Of a DNA stretch of 64,000 bases, positions 1-7,934 are shown piece by piece. The position numbers were made by a program, and so were the translations under genes. Within the stretch, counting starts at the first letter, position 1. Every line of letters begins with the position of its first letter. Source of the stretch: an uncultured Pseudomonadota bacterium (GTDB lineage Bacteria; Pseudomonadota; Gammaproteobacteria; Steroidobacterales; Woeseiaceae); contig CAJXJW010000001.1 in assembly GCA_913055625.1 (NCBI GenBank), positions 558,001 through 622,000 of the forward strand, read 5' to 3'. A model generated the notes under the pieces. That model did not search any database. It worked only from the letters and a program-made list of their open reading frames with translations, and was not told the DNA's origin.

Positions 1-6
1 CACCAG

Positions 7-12
7 TATAAT
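7..12 (+). promoter_or_regulatory. -10 box of nnr, seven bases from the start codon
   Basis: A perfect TATAAT hexamer is followed by seven bases and then the nnr ATG. Standard spacing would put the transcription start at about base 19, next to the ATG. No Shine-Dalgarno lies between them, so the mRNA may be leaderless. The -35 region is outside the window. Confidence 0.5.
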
Positions 13-19
13 CTCGGCG

Positions 20-1522
20 ATGCAGTCCTTGCCCGCGGAAATCTATTCGGTCGACGCTGTTCGCGCGATGGATCGGTACGCCATCGACGTCGAAGGCATT
101 CCCGGTTACACGCTGATGACCCGTGCCGGCGAGGCCGCGGTCCGCGAGACGCTGGCCGCGTTCCCGCGGGGACGGCGCTGGGTCGTTCTGTGCGGCGCCG
201 GAAACAATGCGGGCGACGGTTACGTGGTCGCGCGTCTCGCGCGCGCCGAGAGCCTGCAGGTCGACGTCGTCGCGGTTACCGATCCGGCCGCGCTGTCCGG
301 CGACGCGGCCCGCGCCCGCGACGACTACGTCGCGTGCGGCGGGACGATCGGCGCCTGGCCACGGTCTATCGATCCCGAAGCGGACGTGCTGATCGATGCC
401 TTGCTCGGCAGCGGGCTTGCGCGGCCGGTCGGTGGCGCAATCGCCGACGCCGTCGCGGCCATCAATGCGCACCCGGCGCCGGTCGTCGCGCTCGATCTTC
501 CCACCGGCATTCACGGCGACACCGGGCAGCGTCTCGGTGCCGCCGTCGACGCCGACCTGACGATCACGTTCGTTGCGCTCAAGGCAGGCCTTTTCCTGGG
601 CGACGGCATCGCGGCTGGCGGCAGCCTCGCGTACGACGGGCTCGGCGTCCCCGACGCCTGCCGCGCGAAAGCGTCGCCGGTGCTGCGGCGTATCACGTCA
701 ACGGTGTTGCGCGCCGCACTGCCGCCCCGGCGGCGCGATGCGCACAAGGGCGACTTCGGGCACGTTGCCATCGTCGGCGGCGGTCCCGGCATGCCGGGCG
801 CCGCGCGTCTCGCCGGCGAAGCGGCGCTGCGTGCCGGCGCGGGAAAGGTCACGGTTGCGACGTGGCCCGGGCACTCGGCACTCATCAGCGCGGCGTGCCC
901 GGAACTGATGACCTGCGCGATCGATGCCCCGGGGGCGCTGTCGGAGCTGCTCGAGCGTGCCGACGTCGTCGCGTTCGGGCCGGGGCTGGGCGTCAGCGAT
1001 TGGGCCCGGGCGGCGTTCGATGTCGTCGCGGCGCGAACACTGCCGTGTGTGTGGGACGCGGACGCGCTGAACCTGCTCGCGTCGCAGGGCGGGGATGCGG
1101 GCCGCAACGCGTCGCGCGTCATCACGCCGCACGCGGGTGAAGCCGGCCGGCTGCTCGGACGCTCTGCGCGTGACGTCCAGGCGGACCGTCGCGGTGCCGT
1201 GCTGGCGCTCGCACAGCGCTACGGCGGCACGGCGGTGCTCAAGGGGGCCGGCACGCTGGTGGCCGCGGGAGATGACGTCCCCTTCATCTGCACCGCGGGC
1301 AATCCCGGCATGGCCGCCGCCGGGATGGGTGACGTGTTGACAGGCGTGATCGGCGCTCTGCTGGCGCAGGGCCTCGCGCCCCCCGTCGCGGCGGGCGCGG
1401 GCGTCGCGCTGCACGCGCGCGCCGGCGACCTGGCGGCTGTGGATGGCGAGCGGGGCCTGATGGCGCGGGACGTGATCGCGGCATTGCGGCCGGCGTTGCG
1501 CGCCGCGTCCGGCAGCGCATGA
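20..1522 (+). CDS. nnr: Bifunctional NAD(P)H-hydrate epimerase / ADP-dependent dehydratase
   Basis: Repairs damaged hydrated NAD(P)H: the N-terminal YjeF_N domain (about residues 1-215) epimerises the R and S hydrates, and the C-terminal ribokinase-like domain (about 230-500) dehydrates the S form using ADP. Visible signatures are NNAGDGYVVARL in the N-domain and GNPGMAAAGMGDVLTG in the C-domain. The 500 aa length fits the fused bacterial enzyme. It heads the tsaE-amiB-mutL-miaA-hfq block as in enterobacteria and overlaps tsaE by 4 bases. The ATG at 20 gives the expected N-terminus but has no Shine-Dalgarno; a TATAAT lies just upstream. Confidence 0.96.
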   Translation: MQSLPAEIYSVDAVRAMDRYAIDVEGIPGYTLMTRAGEAAVRETLAAFPRGRRWVVLCGAGNNAGDGYVVARLARAESLQVDVVAVTDPAALSGDAARARDDYVACGGTIGAWPRSIDPEADVLIDALLGSGLARPVGGAIADAVAAINAHPAPVVALDLPTGIHGDTGQRLGAAVDADLTITFVALKAGLFLGDGIAAGGSLAYDGLGVPDACRAKASPVLRRITSTVLRAALPPRRRDAHKGDFGHVAIVGGGPGMPGAARLAGEAALRAGAGKVTVATWPGHSALISAACPELMTCAIDAPGALSELLERADVVAFGPGLGVSDWARAAFDVVAARTLPCVWDADALNLLASQGGDAGRNASRVITPHAGEAGRLLGRSARDVQADRRGAVLALAQRYGGTAVLKGAGTLVAAGDDVPFICTAGNPGMAAAGMGDVLTGVIGALLAQGLAPPVAAGAGVALHARAGDLAAVDGERGLMARDVIAALRPALRAASGSA

Positions 1523-2001
1523 AGCGGTACCTGGCGGACGAGGCCGCGACGACCGCGCTGGCCGGGGCTTTGGCCGCCGCGCTGCCCGTGCCGGCTTCGG
1601 GCTGGACGATCCTGTTGCAGGGAGAGCTCGGGGCCGGCAAGTCGACGCTGGCGCGGGCGCTCCTTCGCGCGCTCGGACACGACGGCCCGGTGCCGAGCCC
1701 GACCTACACGCTCGTCGAGCCCTACCGGGTGGCGGGCACCACGGTCTACCACGTCGACCTCTACCGGATCGGGAGCGCGGACGAGCTCTACTACATCGGC
1801 TGGGACGACCTCGATGACGGCCTGCGCCTCGTGGAGTGGCCGGACCGGGCGCCGGGACTCGCGGACTCGGCGGACCTGCGCATCCGGCTCGCCTACGAGG
1901 GCGCCGGGCGATCGGCGGTGCTCGAGGGCCTGAGCGAGCGCGGCCACGCCCTGGCCCGCGCCGTCGGCGAGGCTGCCGGAATGACCGACCGCATTAACTA
2001 G
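1519..2001 (+). CDS. tsaE: tRNA t6A biosynthesis ATPase TsaE
   Basis: ATPase partner of the TsaB-TsaD complex that makes threonylcarbamoyl-adenosine (t6A) at position 37 of ANN-decoding tRNAs. The Walker A motif GELGAGKST lies at about residues 35-43; the family blocks PSPTYTLVEPY and HVDLYR follow, and a C-terminal LVEWPDR supplies the conserved Trp. At 160 aa it is of normal length. The start ATG overlaps the nnr stop (ATGA), which indicates translational coupling. The 101-base gap that follows carries the amiB promoter, so the operon is probably re-initiated there. Confidence 0.95.
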   Translation: MKRYLADEAATTALAGALAAALPVPASGWTILLQGELGAGKSTLARALLRALGHDGPVPSPTYTLVEPYRVAGTTVYHVDLYRIGSADELYYIGWDDLDDGLRLVEWPDRAPGLADSADLRIRLAYEGAGRSAVLEGLSERGHALARAVGEAAGMTDRIN

Positions 2002-2034
2002 TTATGATATCTGCCTAATTTTCCACGGGAAGTC

Positions 2035-2062
2035 TTGGCATTTCCGTCTGTTTTCGTATACT
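2035..2062 (+). promoter_or_regulatory. Sigma70-type promoter of amiB-mutL-miaA
   Basis: TTGGCA at 2035-2040 and TATACT at 2057-2062 are separated by 16 bases, a good match to the sigma70 consensus. The predicted start is near 2069, leaving a leader of about 34 bases before the amiB ATG. It sits in the only sizeable gap between tsaE and amiB. Confidence 0.7.
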
Positions 2063-2102
2063 CAGGTCCGGAATCCTTCGGCCTTTGGGGGCCTGACGAG
2101 CG

Positions 2103-3419
2103 ATGTGGGATTTGCGGCGATCCGTTGTGTTGTTCTTACTGTGCCTGTGCGGTGGCGTGCAGGCCGGCCCGACCGTGGACAACATCCGCGTCTGGGCGGA
2201 GGACGACAAGACCCGCATCGTGCTCGACCTGAGCCAGCCCGTGCCGCACAACATCTTCACGCTTCGCGGGCCGGACCGGCTCGTCATCGACCTGAAGAAC
2301 GGTCGACTCGCCGAGCGCCTGGGGCGGCTGCCGGGCGGCGCTGGCTCCATCCGTGCGATTCGCAGCGCAGTGCAGGCCGACGGCGACCTGCGCATCGTGC
2401 TCGACCTGAACGAAAACGTGCGCTCGCGCAGCTTCACGGTCGCGCCGAATGACGTCTACGGCAATCGCCTCGTCGTCGACCTGCATCGCGCCGAAACGCC
2501 GCACGCGGTGAAACGTGCGTCCGAGACGTTCACGCAGGGGCGGGACATCGTCATCGCGATCGATGCCGGACACGGCGGCAAGGATCCCGGTTCCATCGGC
2601 AAGCGCCGGACCTACGAGAAAGACGTCGCGCTTGCCATCGCGCGCGCGCTGGCGCGGCGCGTCGATGCGGAGCCGGGCATGCGCGCGCTCCTGATCCGCG
2701 ACAGCGACGTGTATGTCGACCACTGGGAGCGTATCGCGATCGCGCGGCGCAACAAGGCCGACCTCTTCGTGTCCGTGCACGCGGACGCCGTCGAGGACCG
2801 GCGGCCGCAGGGCATGACCGTGTACGCCCTGTCGCTGAAGGGGGCGAGTGACGAGCAGGCACGGCAACTCGCCGCACGTGAGAACGCCAGCGTCGGCGGC
2901 GTCTCGCTGCAGGACAAGGACGACGTGCTGGCATCCGTGCTGCTCGACCTGTCCCAGAACGCGTCGCTGAGCGCCAGCCTCGACGTGGGCGGCGACGTAA
3001 TCCGCGAGCTCTCGCGCATCGGCAAGGCGCATCGGCATACCGTGCAACAGGCCGGCTTCATCGTGCTGAAGTCGCCGGACATTCCCTCGATCCTCGTCGA
3101 GACCGGGTTCATCTCGAACCCGGAGGAAGAATCGCGGCTGCGCGACAGCCGTCACCAGGGCCGCCTCGCCGACGCGATGCTCGCCGGTATCCGTTCGTAC
3201 TTCTACGAGAATCCGCCGCCGGATACCCGCATCGCGATGGAAGTGCGCCGGCAGCCGGTCCGCGAGGTGCGCCACGTCATCACGCGCGGTGACACGCTCT
3301 CGGAGATCGCCGCGCGCTATAACGTGAGCGCCGCCGACATCCGGCGGGCAAACCGCCTGTCGAACGACAGGATCCGCGTCGGCCAGACGCTGTCGATCCC
3401 GGTCTACGCGGGCGGCTGA
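2103..3419 (+). CDS. amiB: N-acetylmuramoyl-L-alanine amidase with AMIN and LysM domains
   Basis: Periplasmic zinc amidase that cuts the stem peptide from MurNAc to split septal peptidoglycan during division. In order: a signal peptide (about 1-21, ending GGVQA), an AMIN targeting domain (about 24-125), an Amidase_3 catalytic domain (about 148-370) and a C-terminal LysM (about 388-436). Zinc and catalytic residues appear in IDAGHGGKDPG, the YEKD glutamate, SVHADA and VETGFISN. The AMIN-amidase-LysM order and the position beside mutL point to AmiB rather than AmiC. It has its own promoter; the Shine-Dalgarno is weak. Confidence 0.93.
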   Translation: MWDLRRSVVLFLLCLCGGVQAGPTVDNIRVWAEDDKTRIVLDLSQPVPHNIFTLRGPDRLVIDLKNGRLAERLGRLPGGAGSIRAIRSAVQADGDLRIVLDLNENVRSRSFTVAPNDVYGNRLVVDLHRAETPHAVKRASETFTQGRDIVIAIDAGHGGKDPGSIGKRRTYEKDVALAIARALARRVDAEPGMRALLIRDSDVYVDHWERIAIARRNKADLFVSVHADAVEDRRPQGMTVYALSLKGASDEQARQLAARENASVGGVSLQDKDDVLASVLLDLSQNASLSASLDVGGDVIRELSRIGKAHRHTVQQAGFIVLKSPDIPSILVETGFISNPEEESRLRDSRHQGRLADAMLAGIRSYFYENPPPDTRIAMEVRRQPVREVRHVITRGDTLSEIAARYNVSAADIRRANRLSNDRIRVGQTLSIPVYAGG

Positions 3420-3498
3420 ACCTCGACCCCAAGACATTCCGGTGCCAGTTTGAAACAATGACGGGCTTTCCCGCCGTCCGCGCTCGCGCGCCCGTCGC

Positions 3499-5283
3499 AT
3501 GCCGATCCGCCCGCTACCGAACCACCTGATCAACCAGATCGCCGCCGGCGAGGTCGTCGAGCGGCCGGCGTCCGTGGTCAAGGAACTCCTGGAGAACAGC
3601 CTCGACGCGGGCGCGCGCAGCGTGCAGGTCGACATCGTCGACGGCGGCCGCAAGCTGATCCGGATTCGCGACGACGGTGCCGGCATACCGCGCGACGAGC
3701 TGCCGCTCGCCATGTCGCGGCACGCGACCAGCAAGATCGCGAGCCTCGAGGACCTCGAGGCGGTCGCCTCGCTGGGTTTCCGCGGTGAAGCACTGCCGAG
3801 CATCGGTTCCGTGGCGCGCATGTCGCTGGTCTCGCGGACGGCGGACGCCGCATCGGCCTGGCGCGTCGAAACCGACGACGGTGCGCTGCGGGGGCCGTCG
3901 CCTGACGCGCACCCGCCGGGAACGACGGTCGAGGTTCACGACCTGTTCTATAACACGCCGGCACGTCGCAAGTTCCTGCGCACGGACCGCACCGAGTTCG
4001 GACATATCGAGAAGTGGCTGCACCGCCTCGCGCTGTCGAGGCCCGACGTTGCGTTGACACTCACGCACAATCGCCGAACCGTGCTGGACCTGCCCGCCGC
4101 GCGCGACGACGGTGGGCGGCTCGCGCGCGTCGCGGCCATACTCGGCGACGCGTTCGCGGCGCAGGCGCTGCGCCTCGAGCGGGATGAGCACGGCCTCGCG
4201 CTGTCCGGCTGGATCGCGATGCCGGCCTACAACCGTGCCCAGGCGGACCAGCAGTTCTGGTTCGTCAACGGGCGCAGCATCAGCGACCGCACGCTCGCGC
4301 ACGCGGCGCGGCACGCGTACCGCGACGTCCTGTTCCACGGTCGCCACGCGGCGTACGTGCTGTACCTCGCGCTCGATCCGGGCGCGGTCGACGCGAACGC
4401 GCACCCGGCGAAGCACGAAGTCCGATTCCGCGACGGTCGCCGGCTGCACGGCTTCGTGTCGCAGACGCTGGAGCAGGCGCTCAGGGACACGCGGCCCGGC
4501 GGACGGGCACCGGTGCCGCGACCGGCGGCGATGCCGGCCATGACCGGGCAACACGGCCTGTCGCTGCCCGCGGGTGCCGATGCCGCGGGCACGACCGCGT
4601 ATCGGCCCGTGCACACGCCGTCGCGCCAGGCGGTGCGCGACGTGCTGCGGCATTACGAGCAATCCGAAGTTTCGCCGGTGGCCGGAAAGGACGGCGACGT
4701 GCCGCCGCTCGGCTATGCGCTCGCGCAGCTCGCGGGTGTCTACATCCTGGCGGAGAATCGTGACGGCCTGGTGCTGATCGACATGCACGCGGCACACGAA
4801 CGCGTGATGTACGAGAAGCTCAAGCGCGACCTGGCCGACCGGGAAGTCGTGCGACAGCCGCTGCTCGTGCCGGTTTCCGTATCGGTGGCGGAGCGCGAGG
4901 CGCGTCTCGTCGAGGAGTCGGTGGACGTACTCGAATCGCTCGGCCTCGTGGCTGACCGCACCGGTGAGACGAGCGTTACCGTGCGGGAAGTGCCGAGTCT
5001 CTTGCGCAACGTGGATGCGGAGTCCCTGCTGCGCGACGTGCTTGGCGACCTGGCCGATTCCGGCGACAGCCGGCGCGTAGCCGATATCGCGGACGACATG
5101 CTCGCGACGATGGCCTGTCACAGCGCGGTGCGCGCAAACCGTATCCTCACGATCGACGAGATGAACGCGCTGCTTCGGGAGATGGAGCGCACGGACCGCG
5201 CGGACCAGTGCAACCACGGCAGGCCGACCTGGACCACGGTGACGATGCCGGAACTCGATCGCCTGTTCCTGCGCGGACGCTGA
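3499..5283 (+). CDS. mutL: DNA mismatch repair protein MutL, endonuclease-type
   Basis: Couples MutS mismatch recognition to strand removal. The N-terminal GHKL ATPase (about 1-330) shows IAAGEVVERPASVVKELLEN and GFRGEAL. The C-terminal dimerisation domain carries DMHAAHERVMYE near residue 428, close to the metal-binding DQHA-x2-E-x4-E motif of nicking MutL, together with ACHSAVR (about 538) and CNHGRP (about 571). These are absent from E. coli MutL, so this is probably the MutH-independent nicking type, with Met in place of the usual Gln. The stop overlaps the miaA ATG. Confidence 0.95.
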   Translation: MPIRPLPNHLINQIAAGEVVERPASVVKELLENSLDAGARSVQVDIVDGGRKLIRIRDDGAGIPRDELPLAMSRHATSKIASLEDLEAVASLGFRGEALPSIGSVARMSLVSRTADAASAWRVETDDGALRGPSPDAHPPGTTVEVHDLFYNTPARRKFLRTDRTEFGHIEKWLHRLALSRPDVALTLTHNRRTVLDLPAARDDGGRLARVAAILGDAFAAQALRLERDEHGLALSGWIAMPAYNRAQADQQFWFVNGRSISDRTLAHAARHAYRDVLFHGRHAAYVLYLALDPGAVDANAHPAKHEVRFRDGRRLHGFVSQTLEQALRDTRPGGRAPVPRPAAMPAMTGQHGLSLPAGADAAGTTAYRPVHTPSRQAVRDVLRHYEQSEVSPVAGKDGDVPPLGYALAQLAGVYILAENRDGLVLIDMHAAHERVMYEKLKRDLADREVVRQPLLVPVSVSVAEREARLVEESVDVLESLGLVADRTGETSVTVREVPSLLRNVDAESLLRDVLGDLADSGDSRRVADIADDMLATMACHSAVRANRILTIDEMNALLREMERTDRADQCNHGRPTWTTVTMPELDRLFLRGR

Positions 5284-6239
5284 TGGCCGAAACCCAGCGC
5301 GACACGGCGCCCCTGGCAGTCTGCCTGATGGGGCCGACTGCCTCCCGCAAGACCGAGGTGGCGATCGACCTGTGCAAGCGATTTCCGTTCGAGATCGTCA
5401 GCGTGGATTCCGCGCTCGTGTACCGTGGCATGGACATCGGCACGGCGAAGCCCGACGCGGCGACGCTGGCGCGCGTGCCGCATCACCTCGTTGACATCCG
5501 TGACCCGGAGGAACCGTACTCGGCCGGCGAGTTCGTGCGTGATTCGCGCGCCGCGATGGCCGACATCCGATCGGCAGGTCGGGTTCCGCTGCTCGTCGGT
5601 GGCACGATGATGTACTTCCGTTCGCTGGTGCAGGGGATCGCGGCATTACCCGCAGCCGACCCCGAATTGCGCGCGGCCATCGACGCGGAAGCCGCCGAAC
5701 GCGGCTGGCCGGCGCTGCATGCGGAACTCGCCGATGTCGACCCGGCTTCGGCAACGCGCATCGAGGCGAACGACAGCCAGCGCATCCAGCGGGCACTCGA
5801 GGTCTATCGCGCAAGCGGGCGGACGCTGAGCGAATGGCACGCTGCCGACGACGCCGGCGCCGGCGGTACGGACAGGTTCGTGCAACTCGCGCTCGTGCCG
5901 GAGCCGCGATCGGTGCTGCATGCCCGCATCGAGGCCCGGCTGGACCGGATGCTGGCCGGCGGGTTCCTCGCGGAACTCGAGGCACTGCGCCGCCGCCAGG
6001 GGCTGACGGCCGATGCGCCGTCGATGCGGTCCGTCGGCTACCGCCAGTTCTGGGCGCACCTCGACGGGCAGTCGAATTTCGACGAGGCCCGGTACCGCGC
6101 CCTGGTCGCGACCCGGCAGCTCGCCAAGCGCCAGATTACGTGGCTCCGGAGCATGCCGGAGGTACGTTGGCACGACCCCCTTGAAAGTGCTTCGATCGAC
6201 GCGATATCCGGCTTTCTGATACCATTTTTGAACGCTTAG
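5283..6239 (+). CDS. miaA: tRNA dimethylallyltransferase MiaA with altered P-loop
   Basis: Adds a dimethylallyl group to A37 of UNN-decoding tRNAs. The ATG at 5283 overlaps the mutL stop (TGATG) and gives 318 aa, the normal family length. Conserved blocks are VSVDSALVYRGMDIGTAKP, PHHLVDIRDP, LVGGTMMYFR and KRQITWLR. The P-loop reads GPTASRKTE where the family has GPTASGKT: Gly-to-Arg at residue 22 (codon CGC at 5346-5348, one base from GGC). This could impair substrate binding or be a sequencing error. hfq follows, with a promoter inside the 3' end of this gene. Confidence 0.95.
   Translation: MAETQRDTAPLAVCLMGPTASRKTEVAIDLCKRFPFEIVSVDSALVYRGMDIGTAKPDAATLARVPHHLVDIRDPEEPYSAGEFVRDSRAAMADIRSAGRVPLLVGGTMMYFRSLVQGIAALPAADPELRAAIDAEAAERGWPALHAELADVDPASATRIEANDSQRIQRALEVYRASGRTLSEWHAADDAGAGGTDRFVQLALVPEPRSVLHARIEARLDRMLAGGFLAELEALRRRQGLTADAPSMRSVGYRQFWAHLDGQSNFDEARYRALVATRQLAKRQITWLRSMPEVRWHDPLESASIDAISGFLIPFLNA
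6196..6225 (+). promoter_or_regulatory. Possible extended -10 promoter of hfq
   Basis: TCGACG at 6196-6201, an 18-base spacer and TACCAT at 6220-6225 preceded by TG at 6217-6218 form an extended -10 promoter in the last codons of miaA. It predicts a start near 6232 and a leader of about 79 bases. hfq promoters inside miaA are known in E. coli. Confidence 0.4.
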
Positions 6240-6241
6240 GC

Positions 6242-6303
6242 TGAACACCGGGCAAGGCCGGCGCCACCGGACAGGGGTGTTCAACAACAACAAGAACGAG
6301 GAG
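6242..6303 (+). promoter_or_regulatory. hfq leader: inverted repeat, A-R-N repeats and Shine-Dalgarno
   Basis: An 8-bp perfect inverted repeat (TGAACACC at 6242-6249, GGTGTTCA at 6276-6283) is followed by five consecutive A-R-N triplets (AAC AAC AAC AAG AAC, 6283-6297) and a GAGGAG Shine-Dalgarno at 6298-6303, seven bases from the hfq ATG. A-R-N repeats are the known RNA target of the Hfq distal face, so self-repression of translation is plausible. The sequence is visible; the regulation is inference. Confidence 0.55.
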
Positions 6304-6310
6304 ACCCGAG

Positions 6311-6556
6311 ATGGCCAAGGGGCAAACGCTGCAAGATCCGTTTCTGAACATTTTACGCAAGGAAAAGGTTCCGGTATCCATCTATCTCGTCAATGGCATC
6401 AAGCTGCAGGGGCAGGTCGATTCCTTCGACCAGTTCGTCGTGTTGCTCAAGAACAGCGTCAACCAGATGGTGTACAAGCACGCGATTTCGACGGTCGTCC
6501 CGTCGCGCAACGTGCGCTTGCCGATTCCCGATGACGACGGAGAAGGCGACGAATAA
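6311..6556 (+). CDS. hfq: RNA chaperone Hfq
   Basis: Hexameric Sm-like protein that pairs small RNAs with mRNAs. The 81 aa chain has the typical N-terminus [10 protein letters not shown], the Sm1 region ([20 protein letters not shown]) and the Sm2 motif YKHAIST. The C-terminal tail after the Sm core is very short and acidic (DDDGEGDE), unlike the long E. coli tail; acidic tips of this kind are linked to RNA release. The strong GAGGAG site lies beside an A-R-N repeat tract. It sits in the conserved miaA-hfq-hflX order. Confidence 0.98.
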   Translation: MAKGQTLQDPFLNILRKEKVPVSIYLVNGIKLQGQVDSFDQFVVLLKNSVNQMVYKHAISTVVPSRNVRLPIPDDDGEGDE

Positions 6557-6591
6557 GGACTTTTTTCCTTCACGCCACGTGGAGGCAGTGT

Positions 6592-7917
6592 TTGTTTGAA
6601 CGACCGCAAAGCGGCGAACGAGCCATTCTCGTTCACGCGAGCCCGGCCGGCGCACCAGAACGATCCGAACGCGAAGAGTTTGCGGAGCTTGCAAGGTCCG
6701 CGGGCGCGATCGTGCTCGACGAGATCGTCAGTGCGCGCCGCAAACCGAACCCGCGCACGTTCATCGGCGGCGGCAAGCTCGATGCCCTGCGCGAAAGCGT
6801 GGAAAAGCACGGCGCGGAGCTCGTCATATCTTCGGCGGAACTGTCGCCCAGCCAGGAGCGCAATCTCGAACGCGAACTCAAGTGCCGCGTGCTGGATCGC
6901 GCCGGGCTGATCCTCGACATCTTCGCGCAGCGCGCGCGCAGCTTCGAGGGCAAGCTCCAGGTGGAACTCGCGCAGCTCGAACACTTGTCGACGCGGCTCG
7001 TCCGCGGCTGGACTCACCTCGAACGCCAGAAGGGCGGTATCGGCCTTCGCGGCCCGGGTGAAACGCAGCTCGAGACGGACCGCCGGCTCCTGGGCCACCG
7101 CATCCGGGTGCTGAACGAGCGGCTGGCGCAGGTCGACCGGCGGCGCTCGATGAACCGGCGCAACCGCGTTCGTGCGGAAATTCCGACCGTGGCGCTGGTG
7201 GGCTACACGAACGCCGGCAAGTCGACGCTCTTCAATGCGCTGACGAATGCCGGCGTGTACGTGCGCGACCAGCTCTTCGCGACGCTCGACCCGACGGTGC
7301 GCCGCCTCGAACTGCCCGACGGCCGCGAGATTGTGCTGGCGGACACGGTGGGGTTCGTCCGCGACCTGCCGCATGAACTGGTCGCGGCCTTCCGGTCGAC
7401 GTTGCAGGAGGCGCGCGAGGCGGATCTCATCCTGCACCTGATCGATGCGAGCGATGAGCAGCGCTGGCAGCGCGTACGGCAGGTCAATGCCGTGCTGCGC
7501 CAGCTCGATGCCGACAAGGTGCCGCAAATCCGGGTATACAATAAGATCGACAAGGTGGACCGCCGGCCGCGCGTCACGCACAACCGCCATGGCGTCGGCC
7601 GTGCCGTCTGGCTGTCCGCCGCGACGGGCGAGGGCGTGCCGATGCTGCTGGAGACCATCGGCGAACGGCTGCGGCGCGAAACGCTGCACGGCGTGCTGCG
7701 CCTCGATCACTCGCAGGGCCGGCAGCGCGCGAAGCTGTTCGAGCTGGGGGCGGTACTGAGTGAGACCCCGCAGGACGACGGCGGCTGGGATATCGAGCTG
7801 GAAATGGCCGAGAAGGATTTGCGACGCTTTCTCAAGCGTGAGAACCTCGCGGCCGATTCTTTGCGACCTGTGACCGGACCGGCGACCGAGCCCGGCCCGG
7901 CCGTCGCGTCCAACTGA
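6592..7917 (+). CDS. hflX: Ribosome-associated GTPase HflX
   Basis: GTPase that splits stalled or hibernating 70S ribosomes, especially after heat stress. The N-terminal HflX domain (about 1-185, including NPRTFIGGGKLDAL) precedes a G domain with G1 GYTNAGKST, G3 DTVGF and G4 NKID. The start is TTG at 6592, placed six bases after GGAGG (6581-6585); no in-frame ATG fits that site. The 441 aa length is normal. It lies 35 bases after hfq and 17 bases before hflK, consistent with one transcript. Confidence 0.95.
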   Translation: MFERPQSGERAILVHASPAGAPERSEREEFAELARSAGAIVLDEIVSARRKPNPRTFIGGGKLDALRESVEKHGAELVISSAELSPSQERNLERELKCRVLDRAGLILDIFAQRARSFEGKLQVELAQLEHLSTRLVRGWTHLERQKGGIGLRGPGETQLETDRRLLGHRIRVLNERLAQVDRRRSMNRRNRVRAEIPTVALVGYTNAGKSTLFNALTNAGVYVRDQLFATLDPTVRRLELPDGREIVLADTVGFVRDLPHELVAAFRSTLQEAREADLILHLIDASDEQRWQRVRQVNAVLRQLDADKVPQIRVYNKIDKVDRRPRVTHNRHGVGRAVWLSAATGEGVPMLLETIGERLRRETLHGVLRLDHSQGRQRAKLFELGAVLSETPQDDGGWDIELEMAEKDLRRFLKRENLAADSLRPVTGPATEPGPAVASN

Positions 7918-7934
7918 GACCGAGCAGAGAGATT

